Under the pieces are notes generated by a model. It saw only the letters and a list, made by a program, of their open reading frames with translations. It was not told where the DNA came from and did no database searches. This document shows positions 58,713 to 64,000 of a stretch of DNA of 64,000 nt, in pieces (within the stretch, counting starts at the first letter, position 1; every line of letters starts with the position of its first letter). The position numbers were made by a program, and so were the translations under genes. This DNA is from F23-B02 sp963613665 (lineage in GTDB: Bacteria > Bacillota > Clostridia > Oscillospirales > Oscillospiraceae), in contig CAVEAL010000001.1 in the NCBI GenBank assembly GCA_963613665.1, positions 124,001 to 188,000 on the forward strand. The letters run 5' to 3'.

Positions 58713-59621
58713 ATGCAGGAGCCGACGCTTGTTATCATGGCTGCCGGAATGGGCAGCCGCTTCGGCGGGCTCAAGCAGATAACCGCCGTTGACGCCGAGG
58801 GACACGCGATAATCGACTTCTCGCTGTTCGACGCTTACCGTGCGGGCTTCCGCAGGATAGCCTTTATAATAAAGCACGAGATAGAGGACAGCTTCAAGGC
58901 CGCGATAGGCACGCGCATGGAAAAATATTTTGACGTAAGCTACGTCTATCAGCAGCTCGACGTGCTGCCGGAGGGCTACAGCGTTCCCGAGGGCAGGGAA
59001 AAGCCCTGGGGCACCGGGCACGCGGTCATGTGCTGCCGCGGCACGGTGGACGGTCCCTTTGCCGTAATAAATGCCGATGATTTCTACGGCGCGGGCGCGT
59101 ACAGCGCAATGTACGATTTTCTGAGCGGCGGCAGAGCGCCCGGAGAGTACGCCATGGTAGGCTATAAGCTGCGCAATACCGTCACCGAAAACGGCTCCGT
59201 CGCGCGCGGCGTCTGCGATACTGAAAACGGATATCTTGTCGATATCACCGAGCGCACGCATATAGAAAAGCGCGGCGATGACGCCGCCTGCACCGAGGAC
59301 GGCAAGACCTTCGTTCCGCTGTCGGGCGATGCGACCGTGTCCATGAATTTCTGGGGCTTTTCGACCATGATGCTCGATGAGCTCGCGGCGCGCTTTCCGG
59401 CCTTTCTGGATAAGAGCCTGCCGTCAAATCCGCTCAAGTGCGAATATTTCCTGCCCTCCGTTGCAAACGAGCAGCTAAGTGAGGGGCTTGCGACGGTTCG
59501 CATACTCGACTGCAATGAAACGTGGTACGGCATGACCTACCGCGAGGATCTCGACTCTGTGAAGGCTGCTATAGCCGAGATGAAGGGGCGTGGCATCTAT
59601 CCCGAAAAGCTGTGGGATTAA
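58713..59621 (+). CDS. Sugar-phosphate nucleotidyltransferase-like protein
   Basis: The 302-residue protein starts QEPTLVIMAAGMGSRFGGLK, the nucleotide-binding G-x-G-x-R motif (here AAGMGSRFGGLKQ) of NTP transferases. GTGHAVMCC and FAVINADDFYGAGAY give the metal-binding aspartates. The C-terminal part lacks the hexapeptide repeats of GlmU, so it is closer to stand-alone uridylyl/thymidylyl/cytidylyltransferases. The sugar phosphate is unknown. It begins one base after the preceding stop and ends at a terminator. Confidence 0.85.
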   Translation: MQEPTLVIMAAGMGSRFGGLKQITAVDAEGHAIIDFSLFDAYRAGFRRIAFIIKHEIEDSFKAAIGTRMEKYFDVSYVYQQLDVLPEGYSVPEGREKPWGTGHAVMCCRGTVDGPFAVINADDFYGAGAYSAMYDFLSGGRAPGEYAMVGYKLRNTVTENGSVARGVCDTENGYLVDITERTHIEKRGDDAACTEDGKTFVPLSGDATVSMNFWGFSTMMLDELAARFPAFLDKSLPSNPLKCEYFLPSVANEQLSEGLATVRILDCNETWYGMTYREDLDSVKAAIAEMKGRGIYPEKLWD

Positions 59622-59625
59622 ACAC

Positions 59626-59663
59626 AAAAGCTCAGACCGTTTGCATGCGGCCTGAGCTTTTTT
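59626..59663. terminator. Bidirectional terminator after the nucleotidyltransferase gene
   Basis: AAAAGCTCAG-x-CCG pairs with CGG-x-CTGAGCTTTTTT; it lies between converging genes. Confidence 0.88.
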
Positions 59664-59666
59664 ATG

Positions 59667-60848
59667 TCAGTTTTCTTTTTCAAGGCTTAACGAAAGCCCC
59701 GTACCGGCGGCAGTGAACACGGCTGCTGCAAAGGCGAGCGTGTCCGCGCTGCCGTAAACGAGCGAGGCGATAACGCTCACGACGCCGAGCACGGTGCCGA
59801 GCACTGCAAGCTTAAACGACAGAGCGGTTTTGCCCTTTCCGAGCAGTATAAGTGCCGCCGCTGCGGCAGCTGCCGCGAGCAGATGCGCGGCATAGGTGAG
59901 ACTGAAGGATATCTGCGCCTTGAGATAGGCACCGTGCAGCGAGCTTTCGTGCTTTCCGGCTGCGCTCAAAAGCTCGGCCGTCGTGCTGTCGGCAGTGCCG
60001 TAGCCCTCGTCTATGAGGGTCTCGCGGCCGCGCTCAAGCTTTTCGGAAATGTCCTCGTAGGCGGCAAGCTCCTCGGCCTGCGCGTCGAGCTCCTCTTTTT
60101 CCTTTTCAAGCTCCGCCTTCGTATCGGCGACAGACTTTGCGTCGGCATCGAGCTTTTCGGGGCCCGCTTCGATCTCACTCTGCATGCTCGACAGCTGCGA
60201 CTGCGCGGAGTTTACCTGCTGCTGTGCCTGCGAAAGTCCGGCCTCGCTCTCCTGAAGCTGCGCGTAGGCCGAGTCAAGCTGAGCCTTCATGTCGGAAAGA
60301 TAGCTGTCGGTGAGGTTTATCCCACCCTTGGCACCGACGATCTTGAGCGCCATCCAGTGCGGTATGTGCTTGGCCTCAAGCTCGCTTATCGCGCTCATGA
60401 GCTGATCGTATGCGGCCTTGCCCTCGTTATATGCCGCCCAGCCGTCGCTCAGCTGAGCCTGACCGGAGGATATCGCGCTCTGCGCGCCGCTGCTGTCAAG
60501 CTGGTTTTTGCCGACGTTGTAGGCAATCAGCTGCTGATTGTAGTTGAGAACATCCTCGGCGTACTGCTTGTCGGCGGCCTCATACTGTTTGTGTTTTTCA
60601 TCGTAAGCGGCCTTGCGCTCGTCATAGGCGGCCTTTTTTTCATCGTAAGCAGCCTTGCCGTCGGCGAGTGCCTGCTCGTTATCCCTGAGTGTGTCGAGCT
60701 CCGTTTTGAATGCGGTATAATCTGCGCGAAGCTTTTTGACTCCGCTTTTGTTATCCGCAAGGCCGGTGAGCCCCGTCATAAATGCGGCAAGCAGCAATAC
60801 GACCGCAAGCACGACCGATATTGCCCGCCACTGAGCTTTATTTGCCAT
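59667..60848 (-). CDS. Large coiled-coil membrane protein of unknown function
   Basis: The ATG at 60848 follows AAGGGTGATAAC. The 393-residue protein has one N-terminal span (AISVVLAVVLLLAAFMTGL), a long extracytoplasmic alpha-helical region (about 35-300) and three or four C-terminal spans. The coiled coil includes short tandem repeats of the form KAAYDEK (about residues 68-95) and Q/S-rich heptads. The arrangement resembles the extracellular helical domain plus membrane anchor of YhgE/Pip-type proteins, but it is much shorter. It is monocistronic. Function unknown; a surface tether or secretion-associated protein is possible. Confidence 0.7.
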   Translation of the reverse strand: MANKAQWRAISVVLAVVLLLAAFMTGLTGLADNKSGVKKLRADYTAFKTELDTLRDNEQALADGKAAYDEKKAAYDERKAAYDEKHKQYEAADKQYAEDVLNYNQQLIAYNVGKNQLDSSGAQSAISSGQAQLSDGWAAYNEGKAAYDQLMSAISELEAKHIPHWMALKIVGAKGGINLTDSYLSDMKAQLDSAYAQLQESEAGLSQAQQQVNSAQSQLSSMQSEIEAGPEKLDADAKSVADTKAELEKEKEELDAQAEELAAYEDISEKLERGRETLIDEGYGTADSTTAELLSAAGKHESSLHGAYLKAQISFSLTYAAHLLAAAAAAAALILLGKGKTALSFKLAVLGTVLGVVSVIASLVYGSADTLAFAAAVFTAAGTGLSLSLEKEN

Positions 60849-61225
60849 GTTATCACCCTTAGAATTCAAATATTAATAATTAAGTATACTATAAGAAATT
60901 TATTAACTCAATATGAATTTACGAGAAAAATTTCGCTCCGTGCAGGACTGCGATACATGTCTGACAGACCAAAAACGCGGCAAAGGATATCCTTTGCCGC
61001 GCACACAACGTATTTATTATATGATCTTTTGTGAAATGTGTCAATAGATATGCATATTTGTTCACATTTACTGTGCATCTGCACAATAAATTGCCCTGTT
61101 TTTCATACACTATTGCTCTTGAATATCCCGCTGAAATTTGGTATCTTTAAATCACAGAAAGGGTGATACCAATGTACATCTGATAAGCCCTCTGAGATCG
61201 GAAGATATCCGACAGAGAGGGAACG
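60849..61225. other. Long intergenic region with a 26-base perfect palindrome
   Basis: At 60976-61001 CGCGGCAAAGGAT is followed by its exact reverse complement. Further right, GGTATC ... GATACC at about 61140-61172 is followed by CCCTCTG / CAGAGaGGG around 61189-61221 with TCGGA / TCCGA inside. These are leader-like structures without a recognised class. Confidence 0.55.
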
Positions 61226-61315
61226 ATGCCGAAGTCAAAATATGAAGAGAACGACAACACCAAGTCCTATCCCTCTTCGGGAGTTTACCTCAGCGTTATA
61301 CATAAAGTGTTTTGA
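61226..61315 (+). CDS. Possible 29-residue ORF in the structured intergenic region
   Basis: GAGAGGGAACG precedes the ATG. The peptide starts MPKSKYEENDNTKSYPSSGV and ends YLSVIHKVF. It has no long hydrophobic run and no similarity to the two 29-residue peptides near 13.5 kb. Because it is short and unsupported by a second copy, it may be a remnant of a larger mobile-element gene, a leader peptide or chance. A further 10-residue frame with a good site (AGAGAGGTAACC) starts at 61367. Confidence 0.35.
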   Translation: MPKSKYEENDNTKSYPSSGVYLSVIHKVF

Positions 61316-61392
61316 TTAGCGTTCCGTTGACAGGCGGCATCCATTCCGCAGAAAGAGAGGTAACCAATGATGTTAGATACTAAGAATTCGCA

Positions 61393-61455
61393 GAAATGAC
61401 CCTTGACTGCTCTCAGCAAACGGTGTAAAGAAACCGTGCAGTCAAGGGTCATTTC
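61393..61455. other. Long two-part hairpin (18-base-pair stem)
   Basis: GAAATGACCCTTGACTGC pairs perfectly with GCAGTCAAGGGTCATTTC, and ACGGT / ACCGT pairs inside the loop. No U-run follows on either strand. It may be a mobile-element end, an attenuator or a structured RNA. Confidence 0.7.
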
Positions 61456-61480
61456 GCATTTACGGACATTTTTATATATC

Positions 61481-61520
61481 AAAGCCGCTGCGGAGATAAC
61501 GCAGCGGCTTTGCCGTTTTT
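61481..61520. terminator. Terminator after comM
   Basis: AAAGCCGCTGCG / CGCAGCGGCTTT is a 12-base-pair stem. On the plus strand GCCG and TTTTT follow; on the minus strand TTTGATATATAAAAA follows. Confidence 0.8.
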
Positions 61521-61521
61521 A

Positions 61522-63042
61522 CTATATATTATTTCTGAAATCGTAAGTACGGTACTGTATCGCCTCGGCGATGTGCATCGCGCCTATGCTCTCCTCGCCC
61601 TCAAGGTCGGCGATGGTGCGCGCAACGCGCAGGATGCGGTCGTAGCTGCGGGCGGTGAGGCCCATACGGTCGAAGGCGTCGTGCATGAGCTGCTCGCAGT
61701 CGGGCGTGAGTGCGCAGAAGGCGTTGAGCGCCCTGGTGCTCATTCCGGCATTGCTGAGTATGCCGCTGCCCTCAAAGCGCTTGCGCTGGATAAGGCGGGC
61801 TGCATCAACTCTGCGCTTTATATCCGCCGAGCACTCGGACGGTGCGCGGTTTTTCAGCTCCTCATACTCCAGCGCCGGAGCCTCGACGATTATGTCGATG
61901 CGGTCCAGCAGCGGGCCGGATATGCGGCTGTGGTATGCGCGGACCTCGTTTGCCGAGCAGCGGCAGCGCCCCGAGGGGTGTCCGTACCAGCCGCACTTGC
62001 AGGGGTTCATCGCGCACACGAGCATGAAGTTTGCCGGAAACGTCTCCGTCCCCGCGACGCGGGAGACCGTGACCTCGCCGTCCTCAAGCGGCTGGCGCAG
62101 CACCTCAAGCACGTCCTTGCGGAACTCCGGCAGCTCGTCTAAAAACAGCACGCCGTTGTGTGCAAGGCTTATCTCGCCCGGACGCGGTATCGTGCCGCCG
62201 CCGGAGATGGCCGTGCTCGAAACGGTGTGGTGCGGAGAGCGGAAGGGGCGGGCCGCGATGATGGGGTTATCCTTTCCCGTGAGTCCCGCGACGGAGTATA
62301 TCTCCGTGGATTTGAGCATTTCCTCGCGTGTCATGTCCGGCAGTATGCCCGGCAGGCGCTTGCTCATCATGCTCTTGCCCGCGCCGGGAGGGCCGACCAT
62401 GAGTATGTTGTGCCCGCCGGCAGCGGCGATCTCCATCGCACGCTTTACGTTTTCCTGACCCTTGACGTCCGAAAAATCAAGGTATTTGACGGCGGTCGGG
62501 TCGAGCTTCGGCGTTTCCGCAGGCTTTATGCAGAACTCGCCGCGCATATGCGCGATGAGTTCGGACACATTCTCGACAGGGTACACCGCCACGCCCTCGG
62601 CATAGGACGCCTCCTGTGCGTTATCGGCCGGAACGTACAGCTCGCGTATGCCCTCGCGCGCTGCTGCGACCGCCATGGGCAGCGCACCGTTGACCGGGCG
62701 CAGCGTCCCGTTGAGCGAGAGCTCGCCGAAAAAGGCGCAGTCGGGCTTGGGCTGGTGTATTACGCCCGTAGCGGCGAGAATGCCGAGCATTATCGGCAGG
62801 TCATAGACCGTGCCCGCCTTTTTTGTGTCAGCCGGGGCGAGGTTTACCGTCACGCGGCTCACCGGGAACTTGAAGCCGTTTGATTTTATCGCGGCACGCA
62901 CTCTCTCGCGTGCCTCCTTCACCGCCGCATCCGGCAGGCCGACTATATCGAAGTTTACAAGGCCGTTTGACACGAATACCTCGACCGAAATCCCGTAGCC
63001 GCCGATGCCCTTGACGCCGAGCGATCTTATCGTTGCAAGCAT
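61522..63042 (-). CDS. comM: YifB/ComM family Mg-chelatase-like AAA+ ATPase
   Basis: The 506-residue protein has the N-terminal ChlI domain (VSNGLVNFDIVGLPDAAVKEA). The AAA+ core has Walker A MVGPPGAGKSMMSKRLPGIL and HNGVLFLDELPEF as Walker B. A cysteine motif CNPCKCGWYGHPSGRC-like segment (residues about 340-358) and a C-terminal Mg_chelatase_C domain follow. ComM-type helicases drive branch migration during natural transformation and recombination. It is monocistronic here, with no dprA next to it. Confidence 0.93.
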   Translation of the reverse strand: MLATIRSLGVKGIGGYGISVEVFVSNGLVNFDIVGLPDAAVKEARERVRAAIKSNGFKFPVSRVTVNLAPADTKKAGTVYDLPIMLGILAATGVIHQPKPDCAFFGELSLNGTLRPVNGALPMAVAAAREGIRELYVPADNAQEASYAEGVAVYPVENVSELIAHMRGEFCIKPAETPKLDPTAVKYLDFSDVKGQENVKRAMEIAAAGGHNILMVGPPGAGKSMMSKRLPGILPDMTREEMLKSTEIYSVAGLTGKDNPIIAARPFRSPHHTVSSTAISGGGTIPRPGEISLAHNGVLFLDELPEFRKDVLEVLRQPLEDGEVTVSRVAGTETFPANFMLVCAMNPCKCGWYGHPSGRCRCSANEVRAYHSRISGPLLDRIDIIVEAPALEYEELKNRAPSECSADIKRRVDAARLIQRKRFEGSGILSNAGMSTRALNAFCALTPDCEQLMHDAFDRMGLTARSYDRILRVARTIADLEGEESIGAMHIAEAIQYRTYDFRNNI

Positions 63043-63067
63043 ATTTTACCACCACATTTTTGAAAAT

Positions 63068-63092
63068 AAGGACTGTCGCAAGGGCAGTCCTT
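63068..63092 (-). terminator. Terminator of aspS
   Basis: AAGGACTG / CAGTCCTT pairs over 8 bases and is followed on the minus strand by ATTTTC. The plus strand ends ATTTTT, so it may act both ways. Confidence 0.78.
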
Positions 63093-63104
63093 ATTTTTGC
63101 CGTT

Positions 63105-64000
63105 TTACTCTTCTATAGGGCAGGTTATTGCGATGTTGAGCTCGTCAAGCTGCTTCTGCTCGACAACGGAGGGAGCGCCCATCATGATATCCTGCGCGTT
63201 CTTGTTCATGGGGAAGGGGATTATCTCGCGGATGGAGTCCTCGCCGGCGAGCAGCATGACCATGCGGTCAACGCCCGGGGCGATGCCTGCATGGGGAGGC
63301 GCACCGTAGCAGAAGGCGTTGTACATCGCAGGGAACTTGGCCTTGACGTCGTCCTCACCGAGACGCACCATCTCGAAGGCCTTTATCATGATCTCGGGAT
63401 CGTGGTTACGCACGGCACCCGATGACAGCTCGACGCCGTTGCAGACGAGGTCATACTGGTAGGCGGTGATGGAAAGCGGGTCTATCTCGCCGCGCTCTGC
63501 CTTTTCGAGGACCTCAAGGCCGCCGTTGGGCATGGAGAAGGGGTTATGGCAGAACTCAAGCTCGCCGGACTCTTCGCCTATCTCGTACATCGGGAAATCA
63601 ACTATCCAGCAGAACTCATAGCGCTCCTTGTCCATATGTCCGGGTACTGCCGCGCCGAGCATCTTGCGCATGACGCCCGCAGTCTTCTGCGCCTCGCCCT
63701 TCTTGCCCGCCGTTACGCCGACAAGGCAGCCGGGCCTGAGGCCGAGAGCCTCGGTGAGAGCGTCCTTCTTATCCTGCACAAACTTCGCAACGCCGCCGGT
63801 GAGCTCGCCGGACTCATCGACCTTGAACCAGTAGGGCTTCATGCCTGCCTGAACTTCGACATCGGTGCAGACCTTGTCGATCTGCTTACGGGTAAGCTCA
63901 CAGCCGGAGACGACGATGGCCTTGACTGTGTTGCCCTCGGCAAAGGGGGCAAACTCGCTGCCGGCGACAAGAGCGCTTATGTCCTCGACGATGAGGTCAA
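63105..64000 (-). CDS. aspS: Aspartyl-tRNA synthetase, C-terminal part cut by the window edge
   Basis: The frame stays open from 63842 to the last base, so the ATG at 63842 is internal and only the last 298 residues are visible. They include the bacterial GAD insertion domain and the class II core: DFPMYEIGEESGELEFCHNP, SGAVRNHDPEIM (motif 2/3 region) and HAGIAPGVDRMVMLLAGED (motif 3). The end SIREIIPFPMNKNAQDIMMG is typical; PMNKN fits a discriminating or non-discriminating enzyme equally. It charges tRNA-Asp (and possibly tRNA-Asn). Confidence 0.96.
   Translation of the reverse strand, partial: DLIVEDISALVAGSEFAPFAEGNTVKAIVVSGCELTRKQIDKVCTDVEVQAGMKPYWFKVDESGELTGGVAKFVQDKKDALTEALGLRPGCLVGVTAGKKGEAQKTAGVMRKMLGAAVPGHMDKERYEFCWIVDFPMYEIGEESGELEFCHNPFSMPNGGLEVLEKAERGEIDPLSITAYQYDLVCNGVELSSGAVRNHDPEIMIKAFEMVRLGEDDVKAKFPAMYNAFCYGAPPHAGIAPGVDRMVMLLAGEDSIREIIPFPMNKNAQDIMMGAPSVVEQKQLDELNIAITCPIEE

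Noticed and set aside
1..64000. tRNA, rRNA and CRISPR features
   Set aside because: No T-loop GGTTCGA-type sequence with a cloverleaf, no rRNA segment and no regularly spaced short repeats were found on reading the gene-free stretches.

Overview
This window is an ordinary-looking chromosomal segment of a GC-rich anaerobic Firmicute. A clostridial gut bacterium of the Oscillospirales type is the best fit. Supporting points are the paired 2-hydroxyacyl-CoA dehydratase subunits, a flavodiiron/rubredoxin protein for oxygen or NO removal, MurT, AzlCD, ECF transporter S components, an FMN riboswitch, strong Shine-Dalgarno sites with GTG/TTG starts, and consensus sigma-A promoters. Codon choice is so G/C-biased that long antisense shadow ORFs are common. 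No tRNA, rRNA, CRISPR array, phage module or intact insertion sequence was seen. Two genes run off the ends: a dehydratase subunit on the left and aspS on the right.

Layout. 1-2.9 kb: dehydratase pair plus a 55-residue membrane protein. 3.0-13.3 kb: iron-sulfur-flavoprotein-like gene, PIG-V-type mannosyltransferase, secG, azlCD, glmS-murT, an amidohydrolase-PHP pair and an aldehyde dehydrogenase. 13.5-13.9 kb: two tiny genes for 29-residue hydrophobic peptides that share their last 14 residues. 13.9-24.0 kb: an undescribed-looking catabolic cluster (PTP-like phosphatase, two distinct glycerol-1-phosphate-dehydrogenase-like enzymes, FGGY kinase, APC permease, flavin reductase-like protein, DeoR regulator). 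It carries two near-identical copies of a TIM-barrel gene. 24-33.6 kb: pgi, dacF, an AI-2E-type exporter, cysteine desulfurase, mtaB and serC-serA.

34-44 kb: cytidylate-kinase-like gene, flippase, ribU under an FMN riboswitch, SLOG protein, HAD phosphatase, and a recJ-relA-dtd-MBL-export run. 44.1-44.4 kb: a hairpin-rich, MITE-like element. 44.4-47.6 kb: larA-like gene and lctP, the latter behind a long leader with a strong hairpin. 48-54 kb: GH13 glucosidase with a PNPOx protein, panT-like ECF S component with coaX, and a cysteine desulfidase-like gene. 54-64 kb: pssA, a four-part flavodiiron protein with two rubredoxins divergent from a Crp/Fnr regulator, degV with two followers, a coiled-coil membrane protein, a structured 650-base gap, comM and aspS.

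Functional reading. Central metabolism (lactate uptake, glucose-6-phosphate, serine synthesis), envelope synthesis (GlmS, MurT, PBP5, flippase, PssA) and redox defence are interleaved. The strongest candidates for new biology are the twin 29-residue peptides, the 14-24 kb cluster with its duplicated gene and shared upstream box, the flavodiiron/Crp pair, and the hairpin-rich intergenic regions. All identifications come from reading the sequence; no database search was run.
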